Shown: in pieces, positions 26,439 to 34,974 of the stretch | Position numbering within the stretch: position 1 is the stretch's first letter | Layout: the number at the start of each line of letters is the position of its first letter | Source of the DNA: Aminipila sp032051575 | GTDB lineage: Bacteria > Bacillota > Clostridia > Peptostreptococcales > Anaerovoracaceae | Assembly (NCBI RefSeq): GCF_032051575.1 | Contig: NZ_DAMBYD010000010.1 | Location: 132,287-196,286 of the forward strand | Direction of reading: 5' to 3' | Length of the DNA stretch: 64,000 nucleotides | The notes under the pieces: generated by a model | Databases searched by the model: none | What the model saw: the letters and a program-made list of their open reading frames with translations, nothing else | Told to the model about the DNA's origin: nothing | Translations under genes and position numbers: made by a program

Positions 26439-27482
26439 CTATTCCATTGATATTTTCATACTATCTGGCTCTTTACTAAATTCATAGCGAAACTCTTCCC
26501 CATTTGACTTTATAAATCCATTCTTACATGGCTCTAACCCTCTCTTTTCAATCTCTGTTTTTGCATATAGAGTATAATCAAAGTTGTCTCCAAGTATGGT
26601 ATCAGGTTCTACAATGCCATTCTTACTTGCAAGGATCTTTCCATACCTTTCAAGATTATCTTCCTTAGGAGCAAAATCATAGCAGTTTAGATTCTGCGAA
26701 ATATCAAGGGCAAGGTCAAGTCTTGTGCAGCCTTCAAGCTCCATTGCTGACTCTAAATGCTCTGTAAAGAAAGCTCTCCCTTGTCCTTGCTCATCGCAAA
26801 CATATCCAAAGTTATTACCATCAGAGATTAATTCTTCTATGGAGTCATATTGTTCTGCCAGTTCTCTAATATTAGGGAATACACACTTTGCATCTAATAA
26901 AGCACATCTACTCCACTTATTTGTACCAAGTGCATCTAAGGCTATTGCCATTTCATCAGGTTCTAAACTAGAAAATTCATAGTCAGGCAAGTTTATCCAT
27001 ACACCTTCAGGATAATCTTTACTTCCCACTTTAATTTTTACAGTCCAATCATCCCCTGTCATCTCATCTAAATTTGTGCCATCATAGATTTGTTTGAGAC
27101 TATTTCTTTGATATACATAGCCTTTATCCATAAATACCCCATTGAAATCTTCATGGTATTCACTACCAAGCTGCTTGATTTTAATAAAGGGAAGTATATC
27201 ATCAGATGCACATTCCTTATGTCTTGCCACATATTCACCAAGAGATTTGTTGTCGATGGCTTTATAATGAAAATCAAATTTGCTCAACTGCTCTGTCAGA
27301 TTAATTAAATCTGGTGCAGTTTTTACAGTTATAATCTTAATAGCACCTTCTAAAATATATTGTTCTTTGACTGACATTTCAGTAAATAGCTTATCAAGAT
27401 ATGCCTTTTCCTTTTCTGTGCCTTCAAGGTCTTTACATAGATAATTTAAGTTTTTCAATAAAACACGTCCTTTCTTTTTCAT
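26439..27482 (-). CDS. ArdA-like antirestriction protein
   Basis: The 347-residue acidic protein has an N-terminal LNYLCKDLEGTEKEKAYLDK segment and a later DYEFSSLEPDEMAIALDALG, VFPNIRELAEQYDSIEELIS and YVCDEQGQGRAFF. These match the acidic DNA-mimic-like ArdA proteins of Firmicute conjugative elements, which block type I restriction when DNA enters a new cell. It is about twice the classical ArdA length, so extra domains are present. The ATG at 27482 lacks a good site; a TTG nine codons in, behind AAAGGA, is an alternative start just before LKNLNYL. Confidence 0.65.
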   Translation of the reverse strand: MKKKGRVLLKNLNYLCKDLEGTEKEKAYLDKLFTEMSVKEQYILEGAIKIITVKTAPDLINLTEQLSKFDFHYKAIDNKSLGEYVARHKECASDDILPFIKIKQLGSEYHEDFNGVFMDKGYVYQRNSLKQIYDGTNLDEMTGDDWTVKIKVGSKDYPEGVWINLPDYEFSSLEPDEMAIALDALGTNKWSRCALLDAKCVFPNIRELAEQYDSIEELISDGNNFGYVCDEQGQGRAFFTEHLESAMELEGCTRLDLALDISQNLNCYDFAPKEDNLERYGKILASKNGIVEPDTILGDNFDYTLYAKTEIEKRGLEPCKNGFIKSNGEEFRYEFSKEPDSMKISME

Positions 27483-27630
27483 TTCATAAATGATAGTGGA
27501 ATTAATTGATTTAGCATGGTAAAATGTATGTAATAAAATTTACCAATAAAATATTAGTGTATCAAAGTTCAGTAGTTTCTTGTGGTAACTGTTTTACTTA
27601 ATAACATCTAAATTGAAAGGAAAATAATTT

Positions 27631-27909
27631 ATGAAGAATGTGAAGATAATATCTTTAATTTTATTAGCAGTTTGCGTTATGATTACTGCCGATTTAGGCT
27701 ATAATTTTCTCTCTAGTTTAATTCCAGAGTTGAATGATGGAATTGCTATAAGAGGTATATTAGCTCCTTTAATATTTGGCGATAGAAATTGGTCAACAGC
27801 AAACTTTTTTAATGTATTTTCTATCTCCCTTTGGATTACATTAGGGATTTTTATAGAAAATATACTTTTATCAATTTTTACTATTAAAAGGCAACACATA
27901 ATAAAATGA
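27631..27909 (+). CDS. Small two-helix membrane protein on the opposite strand
   Basis: The 92-residue reading frame encodes two hydrophobic helices (VKIISLILLAVCVMITADLG and FFNVFSISLWITLGIFIENIL) joined by a loop, with a basic tail. AAAGGA is 9 bases before the ATG. It is a lone rightward gene between leftward ICE genes, with no recognised family. It could be real or chance; membrane-like composition and a ribosome site favour real. Confidence 0.45.
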   Translation: MKNVKIISLILLAVCVMITADLGYNFLSSLIPELNDGIAIRGILAPLIFGDRNWSTANFFNVFSISLWITLGIFIENILLSIFTIKRQHIIK

Positions 27910-28044
27910 ATACTTTGCCTTATGCAATAAAACTAACTATGCCAATTTATTCTACTATTTAGAGTGGTTTGGCATCTTATTTTTTAGTTCGTTCTCATCT
28001 CCGTTCATTTTTACTAATCAATTAATTTGTTTCTGAAATAATTC

Positions 28045-28341
28045 TCATAAACTCATTCCTCCCATACCTTGTGATTGCTCTTTTGAAGGCTCATCTGACT
28101 CTTTCATCTCTTCTTCCTGCGGACGAGATAACACTTTGAAATTATCTTCTCCAGGAATAAGACCAAGACCTCTACCATTATCCCATTTCATGTGTATGGT
28201 TCCAATGTCATCTACCCCTATTACTGTTCCCTTTGTACCTTTTTCAACACCTTGCACATCATCCATTGTTGAAATTAATTCAATTCGTGTGCCTACAGGA
28301 TAGCCGTTCTTAATTCTTTCTACCTGATTCCTATTATTCAA
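28045..28341 (-). CDS. DUF4314-domain protein
   Basis: The 98-residue protein contains YPVGTRIELISTMDD and KGTVIGVDDIGTIHMKWDNG, the SH3-like DUF4314 fold common on phages and ICEs. The start is TTG at 28339-28341, 8 bases after GGAGG, and it overlaps the end of the 556-residue gene. The acidic C-terminal tail ends GMGGMSL, and the neighbouring protein ends KMGGMKFE, a shared tag that may be functional. Function unknown. Confidence 0.8.
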   Translation of the reverse strand: MNNRNQVERIKNGYPVGTRIELISTMDDVQGVEKGTKGTVIGVDDIGTIHMKWDNGRGLGLIPGEDNFKVLSRPQEEEMKESDEPSKEQSQGMGGMSL

Positions 28342-30004
28342 ATTTCATGCCTCCCATTTTTTGATTTTCTTCTATACCCATTTCTTCAGCTGTTTTAATA
28401 AACCAGTTATCGCTGTTCCAAAAGCTAACATATATATCTCCCATTTCAGTACTAATTTCTCTCTGCTCAAAACACTCTGACCAGCCATCAGATGCCTGAC
28501 CAGTTATATTATCTTTAATCTTTTCAAGCTCCTTTGGAGTCAATTCGTCATTTAAAGTAAGAACAGCTACCCCCATTAGTTCTCCTTCTACGAGTTCAAC
28601 AGAAAACACATACTTTGATACTTTTGCATTCACACTGTCATGGTCATCATAATATCTCATCAGACCTCTTTGATCTTCTTCTGGAAGATTGTTTTCTTCT
28701 ATTTCCTTTAGGATTACATCTAGATATTCAACTACTTCAGCATTTGAAATTTCCTGTGGTTCATTTGCATATTCTTTATAACCATATTCATTTTCTATAT
28801 CATAGGTAGTTATTCTAAGAGGCATATACAGTTTTAAGGTTTTCAATTCTTCTTGTTCAGGAAATACCATTCCTAGACTTTCAAACAATAAATTGGCAAG
28901 TTTTTGATTATATCCATGGTAAGTGATATATCCTTTCTCTGAAAACGCTCCAAATTCATGTGCCATTTTCTCCTGTCCATATCTTTTAAAATCAATGTAT
29001 TCTTCAAGATTTGAATCATATTCAAAATGACCTGAGTCACAAATCATATATCTGCCATAGCTTTCTACGCTATGGATACCATCAAATAGTTCAAATTCAT
29101 ACATAGAGTCTGCTAGTGCAAAGATTTCATCAACAGTTCGAGGTTTAACATAGTCCATAAGTTTTTCAAAATATTCTATATCTCGGTTACCCATTTCCTT
29201 ATAGTACTTTGCTAAATTATTTAAATTGTCTATCTTAACTAATGGTGTTTTATCATCAGAAACAATTTCCAATATTTTTTCAGAGAAGTTATGGCTATCA
29301 ATTGTAACTTCACAATCATGTAAGTAAGGTGTTTCCAATCTCATCAGTGCCTTTTCAATTTCAACATCAGAACAAGGAAGATAGATAAATTCATTCGCAC
29401 CTTTTGAGGTAAGCTGTATTGTTGCCACAGTTTCTTTCCAATGATATGGTGGAAGCTGCTTGCCATTATATATTTGCTCTGGTACATTTGAATTTTTATA
29501 TAAGACTCCATAAGGAGTAATTCTAGAATTAGGATTGTTTTTTATTACCTCCATTGCAAAGGCTCCACCATCAAGTTCTTCTAATTCTCTAGTAGCTACT
29601 GCTTGCTTTTCTGATAGATATAAATCCTTTCCTACAGTTTCCAGATTATTAAAGTCACTTACAAGGCTATAGCAATGAGTATTAAAGCTCAGATTGATTA
29701 ACTCTGCTATTGTTTTGGAATTTTCTGCAAAGGCTGAAGCAAAAAACACTTTTCTTTCCTTTGTATCGAAACTATCCATCCTCTTAAATAAGAAATTTAA
29801 TTCATCGATATTGCACTCTTTACCTTTTAGAACTTCATTGATATCTGGATCATAAACTACTTCTTCAATATAGCAGTTGGGAACAGTTGAATTTTCAAGC
29901 TCCAGCTGATTATATACCTTTGATATTTCATTTTCCTCATAAGGGAAATTAAACATAAATGACTCATCTTCTTTTCTGTCGATTCTTTTTAATCTAATTA
30001 GCAT
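28334..30004 (-). CDS. Large acidic ArdA-related/ICE accessory protein
   Basis: The 556-residue acidic protein has an ArdA-family-like section, CNIDELNFLFKRMDSFDTKE then IAELINLSFNTHCYSLVSDF, in the first third, a repeat-like middle, and a long C-terminal acidic region. It ends QKMGGMKFE. Such proteins are among the first transcribed genes of clostridial ICEs and are annotated as antirestriction or DUF-type proteins. GGAGGAGAG precedes the ATG. It overlaps the DUF4314 gene by 8 bases. The ArdA relation is by motif memory, so the function is tentative. Confidence 0.62.
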   Translation of the reverse strand: MLIRLKRIDRKEDESFMFNFPYEENEISKVYNQLELENSTVPNCYIEEVVYDPDINEVLKGKECNIDELNFLFKRMDSFDTKERKVFFASAFAENSKTIAELINLSFNTHCYSLVSDFNNLETVGKDLYLSEKQAVATRELEELDGGAFAMEVIKNNPNSRITPYGVLYKNSNVPEQIYNGKQLPPYHWKETVATIQLTSKGANEFIYLPCSDVEIEKALMRLETPYLHDCEVTIDSHNFSEKILEIVSDDKTPLVKIDNLNNLAKYYKEMGNRDIEYFEKLMDYVKPRTVDEIFALADSMYEFELFDGIHSVESYGRYMICDSGHFEYDSNLEEYIDFKRYGQEKMAHEFGAFSEKGYITYHGYNQKLANLLFESLGMVFPEQEELKTLKLYMPLRITTYDIENEYGYKEYANEPQEISNAEVVEYLDVILKEIEENNLPEEDQRGLMRYYDDHDSVNAKVSKYVFSVELVEGELMGVAVLTLNDELTPKELEKIKDNITGQASDGWSECFEQREISTEMGDIYVSFWNSDNWFIKTAEEMGIEENQKMGGMKFE

Positions 30005-30018
30005 ATCTCTCCTCCATC

Positions 30019-30708
30019 CTATCTTTTAATTGAAAACACATCTGCACCATACTTTGCAATTAATGATGCGTTGATTATTATCTTAAATCCAGTATCATCA
30101 ATGAGTTCTCTATCTGCTATCTCGCTGATCTTTATATATTCTTTTCCTATCGATATAGTTTTTGCTGTTTGGTATAGGGCATAGCCTTCTGTACTGATTT
30201 GTCTAAGATGTATCTGTGAAAAATCAAATCCATTTAAGCAGACTGCATTCTCCGAGATATTCCACAGTACCTCATCAGCAGTAAGAAGAAATATTACTGC
30301 AAGGTAGCTTGGTGACCTTTCCCATATTTCAATATCTTGCATACAATGTAGTTGATAAAATCTTTCCTTGTGGTTATGATTTAAAAATAGTTCACCAGTA
30401 AATCTATTGCTAAGTAATTTTAATCTTTCTTTTAGAGAATAATTTTTTATTCTTCCAAAGCAATCTGTTATCAGATCTATATATTCAACTTCATCTGCCT
30501 CTAGTTTTTCTTTGAAACAAAAGCAGTCATTAGGTTTACCTCTGCTTTTAACATTTTTTACACAACCATTACAAATCTTAATACCTCCTTCACAATTAAA
30601 ATGATTATTAATGACTATTCCACTTCTTCTTTGAGGGAAATTAGGTGCCAGCATCATCAGCTGCTCTACCCCTCCTAGTGATGTACCATACATGAAATAT
30701 CTTGACAT
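30019..30708 (-). CDS. ICE protein of unknown function with a DUF6075-like half
   Basis: The 229-residue protein has a Cys-containing N-terminal part (CEGGIKICNGCVKNV, then CFCF), a possible zinc site. The C-terminal half, ELFLNHNHKERFYQLHCMQD followed by YLAVIFLLTADEVLW, recalls DUF6075 proteins of ICEs. It begins the leftward ICE operon in this window, with AAAGGA upstream of the ATG. The N-terminal part is not recognised. Confidence 0.6.
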   Translation of the reverse strand: MSRYFMYGTSLGGVEQLMMLAPNFPQRRSGIVINNHFNCEGGIKICNGCVKNVKSRGKPNDCFCFKEKLEADEVEYIDLITDCFGRIKNYSLKERLKLLSNRFTGELFLNHNHKERFYQLHCMQDIEIWERSPSYLAVIFLLTADEVLWNISENAVCLNGFDFSQIHLRQISTEGYALYQTAKTISIGKEYIKISEIADRELIDDTGFKIIINASLIAKYGADVFSIKR

Positions 30709-31122
30709 TGTTCTCAGTCCTTTCTTCTTACTTTTGAAATAAAAAAAGGCGAAGACTATCGATCATAAGTTGACCGAAGACTTCGCCTCTTTGGGTTTCT
30801 TTATTTAGTTTTAGTTTTAGATTTATATAAAACAAAAACACCAAGATTTTTATATCTCAGTGCTGTTGAAGTTTTTGCATGTTATTGTTAGTATAAAAGA
30901 TATGACATTTTCTACTAATGGAATATAACCTAATACTTTGGTTAGAAATCAACTATTCTTTTCTGACAATCAAATAATTTGTGTTTTCACAATATTATAT
31001 TAACATCAGGTAGACCTTTATTTTGATTTCGAATCTGTAAGACTTCAATCTAATCGCATTTGTTAAACCCCATAAATCAAGAGTAGCTACGTTTTTTTCA
31101 ATTTTAGCCATTTGCACAATAA
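30709..31122 (-). other. Intergenic stretch: terminator plus AT-rich leader
   Basis: Apart from the cad-operon terminator at 30747-30788 I see no gene. The AT-rich remainder (30789-31122) is likely the 3' untranslated region of the cad operon. The terminator should separate it from the ICE genes, whose promoter I could not place confidently. Confidence 0.5.
30747..30788 (-). terminator. Terminator of the cad operon
   Basis: AGGCGAAG and CTTCGCCT (30747-30754 and 30781-30788) form an 8-bp stem followed on the minus strand by a run of seven T. Confidence 0.7.
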
Positions 31123-31602
<480 letters not shown>

Positions 31603-31604
31603 TT

Positions 31605-31715
31605 ACATAACCTCCATATCTTTTAAACCATCTAATTCAAGGTCATATACCAACCAATTTTCATTTATAGTTTTAAATTTCTGCCCTTGTGCAGGCTTCC
31701 ATTGTCTTAGGCCTT
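31605..31715 (-). pseudogene. Remnant reading frame between cadA and the Fe-S gene
   Basis: About 35 codons are open in one frame, with LRQWKPAQGQKFKTINENW then LVYDLELDGLKDMEVM and a stop two bases from the TTG start of the Fe-S protein. A stop (TAA) lies just upstream and no start codon is present. It looks like the tail of a lost gene whose stop was coupled to the next start. Confidence 0.35.
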
Positions 31716-31817
31716 AATTTTCATTTGCCTTTAAAAAGTTTCATTTTGTAATTTATACCCCTTGATTGTCTCATCAATTATCGGTATCAAACAAGGGGGG
31801 TGAATAGGAAAAATAGT

Positions 31818-33662
31818 TTATAGATTCTTTACATTCAAAGCTCTAAAAGCATTTAATACTGCGATGATAGTTACACCTACATCTGCAAATATAGCTGCCC
31901 ACATAGTAGTTATTCCAAAAGCACTCAAAATAAGAACAATTATTTTTATTCCAATTGCAAATACTATGTTTTGATGTGCAATTTTTAGTGTCTTTTTAGA
32001 AATCTTCATTGCAGTAGCAATTTTCGATGGCTCATCAGTCATAATTACAATATCAGCAGCTTCAATGGCCGCATCAGAACCTAAACCACCCATTGCTATT
32101 CCAATGTCTGCACGAGCTAATACAGGCGCATCATTGATTCCGTCACCAACAAAAGCAAGTTTACCTTTTGTAGATTTTTGCGAAAATAATTCTTCTAGTT
32201 TTTCAACTTTGTCTGCTGGCAACAGTTCTGCATAAACCTTATCAACACCAAGCTCTTTAGCAACCTTTGAACCAACACTTTTATTATCACCTGTCAACAT
32301 AACTATTTGTTTAATATTAGCTGCCTTAAGTTCCTTGATTGCTTGTGCTGAATCTGGCTTTACCTCATCGGCAATTACAATGTAACCTATATATTTGTTA
32401 TTAACAGCAACATGTACAGCAGTACCGATCAGCTCTCCCTTGAAATAAGGGATATCCATCATTTTCATAAGTTTGATATTTCCTGCCATAACCTTTTTGC
32501 CATCTACTGTTGCAATAACACCATGACCTGATATCTCTTCTACATCTGAAATACGTCCATTGTCTATTTCTTTGCCATATGCACGTTTCAGTGAAAGTGA
32601 AATCGGATGATTGGAATAGCTTTCCACATATGCAGTTAATTCTAGTAGCTCTTCTTTGGAAACTCCTTCTGGATGAATTTCCTGTACATTAAATACACCT
32701 TTCGTTAGTGTTCCAGTTTTATCAAAAACAACAATTTCAGTTTCTGCTAATGCCTCTAAATAGTTACTACCCTTGACTAAAATACCTTTTTTTGAGGCTC
32801 CACCTATTCCACCGAAGAAACTCAAAGGAATTGAAATAACTAAAGCACACGGACAGGATACCACAAGGAATGCTAGTGCTCTATATATCCAATCACTAAA
32901 AGTCGCCCCGTCTATAACAAGAGGCGGTATAATAGCTAGAAAAACTGCGATTATAACCACAACCGGTGTATAATATCTCGCAAACTTCGTAATAAATTGT
33001 TCTGAATTGGATTTTTTACTACTTGCATTTTCAACTAAATCAAGAATTTTACTTACAGTAGATTCTCCAAATTCCTTGGTAACCTCTGCTGTAATAACTC
33101 CATTAATGTTGATGCACCCACTTAGGATATCACTTCCAACTTCTACTTCACGAGGAATAGATTCGCCTGTTAGTGCCGATGTATCAATCATTGAACTTCC
33201 CTCAATTACCTTGCCATCAAGAGGAATTTTTTCTCCTGCTTTAATTACAATAATATCTCCAATTTGTACTTCATCTGGGTCAACTTTGACAAGTTCATCG
33301 CCTTTTTTAACATTTGCATAATCTGGTCGAATATCCATAAGGCTTGCAATTGACTTTCTCGACTTGCCAACTGCATAGCTTTGAAACAGTTCTCCAACTT
33401 GATAAAACAGCATAACTGCAACACCTTCAGGATACTCACCAATAAAAAATGCACCAATTGTTGCAATACTCATTAAAAAGTTTTCATCGAAAACTTGACC
33501 TTTAAAAATATTTTTTACAGCTCTTTTTACAACATCTCCACCTACAATAATGTAACTTATTATAAAGAGAGCAATCTGTAACCATTCATTATTAAAATTA
33601 ATAATTGCTGCTGCAACTAACACGGCTGCACCAATTATTATTCGCCACAATCGTTTCTTCAT
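31818..33662 (-). CDS. cadA: Cd2+/Zn2+/Pb2+-exporting P1B-type ATPase (CadA-like)
   Basis: The 614-residue heavy-metal ATPase has an actuator motif TGES, the CPC metal site in SCPCALVIS at about residue 270, phosphorylation site DKTGTLTKG at about 313, SNHPIS (the conserved HP) near 360, and hinge GDGINDAPVLARADIGIAMG near 510. The CPC site and the partner ArsR regulator point to cadmium, zinc or lead export. The usual N-terminal HMA domain is missing and is encoded as a separate gene 14 bases upstream. GGGGG-type site precedes the ATG. Confidence 0.93.
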   Translation of the reverse strand: MKKRLWRIIIGAAVLVAAAIINFNNEWLQIALFIISYIIVGGDVVKRAVKNIFKGQVFDENFLMSIATIGAFFIGEYPEGVAVMLFYQVGELFQSYAVGKSRKSIASLMDIRPDYANVKKGDELVKVDPDEVQIGDIIVIKAGEKIPLDGKVIEGSSMIDTSALTGESIPREVEVGSDILSGCININGVITAEVTKEFGESTVSKILDLVENASSKKSNSEQFITKFARYYTPVVVIIAVFLAIIPPLVIDGATFSDWIYRALAFLVVSCPCALVISIPLSFFGGIGGASKKGILVKGSNYLEALAETEIVVFDKTGTLTKGVFNVQEIHPEGVSKEELLELTAYVESYSNHPISLSLKRAYGKEIDNGRISDVEEISGHGVIATVDGKKVMAGNIKLMKMMDIPYFKGELIGTAVHVAVNNKYIGYIVIADEVKPDSAQAIKELKAANIKQIVMLTGDNKSVGSKVAKELGVDKVYAELLPADKVEKLEELFSQKSTKGKLAFVGDGINDAPVLARADIGIAMGGLGSDAAIEAADIVIMTDEPSKIATAMKISKKTLKIAHQNIVFAIGIKIIVLILSAFGITTMWAAIFADVGVTIIAVLNAFRALNVKNL

Positions 33663-33676
33663 TTTTGCATACCCCC

Positions 33677-33898
33677 TTATACCCTTTTCATAATAGTATC
33701 AGGTTCAATTTTTTTAACTATTTTTTCAGCCTCTGCTATTATTGTAGGCATTTTTTCATCCTCACCATCAATAACAAGTTTTGTGGTCATAAAGTTAACA
33801 GTAGCTTCTTTCACTCCATCAAGCTCATTAATAGCCTTTTCCATTTTTGCCGCGCAATTTGCACAATCTAAACCTTCAAGTATAAATTTCTTTTTCAT
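33677..33898 (-). CDS. Stand-alone HMA metal-binding chaperone
   Basis: The 73-residue protein is a single heavy-metal-associated domain with GLDCANCAAKMEKAI (CxxC) and the ferredoxin-like fold length. It would bind soft metal ions and deliver them to, or regulate, the ATPase next door, which lacks this domain. The gene has a GGAGG site and lies 14 bases upstream of cadA. This looks like fission of the HMA domain from CadA. Confidence 0.92.
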   Translation of the reverse strand: MKKKFILEGLDCANCAAKMEKAINELDGVKEATVNFMTTKLVIDGEDEKMPTIIAEAEKIVKKIEPDTIMKRV

Positions 33899-34043
33899 TA
33901 TTAAATCCTCCTAAATATTATTTGTAATTTTATTTTGAATACTACAAGTCTTTTTCAAATTTTCTTGAAGCATTGCTCATTTGATATGAAGACTTAAATA
34001 TCTGCCCAAATATCTTCAAAAAATATTCTATTCTACCGCATTA

Positions 34044-34412
34044 CTACTTCTCGTTGATATGAATTAGACCTTGGTCAAATATTTCTCTTACATGATCATC
34101 AACTAATGAATAATATACTACTTTGCCTTCTTTTCTGTTTTTCACTAAATTAGCTTGTTTTAAGACTCTCAGCTGATGGGAAATTGCTGATTGTGTCATG
34201 TTAAGTAATACAGCGATATCACAAACACACATTTCAGCTTCATGTAAAGCCCATAGTATCCTGATTCGTGTTGAATCTCCAAATACTTTAAATAATTCTG
34301 CTAGATCGTAAAGGCTTTCTTCTTGAGGCATTTTATCTCTAACTTGATTTACAATATCCTCATGAATTACATTGCAGTCACATCTTTCAATTAAATTAAA
34401 TTTTTCAGTCAT
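34044..34412 (-). CDS. cadC: ArsR/SmtB-family metal-sensing repressor (CadC-like)
   Basis: The 122-residue winged-helix repressor has an N-terminal CDCN, the metal-sensing helix motif EMCVCD (ELCVCD-like), a recognition helix MTQSAISHQLRVLKQANLV, and EGKVVYYSLVDDHVREIF. CadC binds operator DNA and releases it on Cd2+, Pb2+ or Zn2+. GAGGTG precedes the ATG. Its own promoter carries a near-perfect inverted repeat, so autoregulation is expected. It is the first gene of the cad operon. Confidence 0.93.
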   Translation of the reverse strand: MTEKFNLIERCDCNVIHEDIVNQVRDKMPQEESLYDLAELFKVFGDSTRIRILWALHEAEMCVCDIAVLLNMTQSAISHQLRVLKQANLVKNRKEGKVVYYSLVDDHVREIFDQGLIHINEK

Positions 34413-34437
34413 ATTATCACCTCTTTTTTAAACATTT

Positions 34438-34467
34438 CGTATGAATACTTGAACAAGCATTCATACG
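34438..34467 (-). promoter_or_regulatory. CadC operator (inverted repeat over the transcription start)
   Basis: Arms CGTATGAATACTTG and CAAGCATTCATACG (34438-34451, 34454-34467) flank AA and match at 13 of 14 positions, the arrangement of ArsR/SmtB operators. It lies just downstream of the -10 box. A second, looser half-site pair (TGAGCATTTATTCA, 34516-34529) lies upstream of the -35 box. Confidence 0.82.
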
Positions 34468-34477
34468 TTGTGTATTT

Positions 34478-34506
34478 ATTATATTATTATTTTTCTCATA
34501 TGTCAA
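34478..34506 (-). promoter_or_regulatory. Promoter of the cad operon
   Basis: On the minus strand, TTGACA (34501-34506), a 17-base spacer, and TATAAT (34478-34483) form a consensus sigma-A promoter. Operator repeats flank it on both sides. Confidence 0.88.
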
Positions 34507-34530
34507 TAGTTATATGAGCATTTATTCAAG

Positions 34531-34974
34531 TGTTTTTTAATAACTGAATTGAAACATCTAAAAACACCTGCTTACGATAATAGTACTATAAAAGGGTGCT
34601 TTCAATACAAACGTTTTTTGAAAAATAATTATTGTAGGTTCTAAAATAGTTTGAAATAAAATTTCAAAAAGAATAAAAAACTATAGTGGCAGCTGTTTCA
34701 AAACAACTACCACTACATTAGATTAGATTATATAAAATTCTTATCAACCCTGAGGATTATTTCTCCCTCTTTCTGAGCCATCAATTTTTCCACCTTTAGG
34801 GTGTCACAACTCAATTTACCCTATGTCATCTATAAATCACCCTAAAAATAGGGGTCAAAAAACGGTGTTTTTAGTCTCGTTTTTTGCTCCAAAATCACCC
34901 TCAAACCACTATATGTTGTGGTCAACTTCTACTTTTTGCCTTCTGAACCACAATACGTCATCAGAATTATACTC
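34531..34974. other. Gene-free stretch between cad operon and integrase
   Basis: No credible gene. It holds the integrase terminator, AT-rich DNA, a short remnant frame near 34746-34800 (read leftward KGGKIDGSERGRNNPQG then stop), several CACCCT/AGGGTG motifs, and palindromes such as CCCTA/TAGGG near 34836-34850 and AAAAAACG/CGTTTTTT near 34857-34886. It is a candidate recombination-site region because it borders the integrase. Confidence 0.45.
34684..34715 (-). terminator. Terminator of the serine recombinase transcript
   Basis: The minus strand forms a 15-bp stem (TAGTGGTAGTTGTTT with its near-complement, two G-U pairs) followed by a T-rich tail TAGTTTTTTATTC. Confidence 0.65.
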
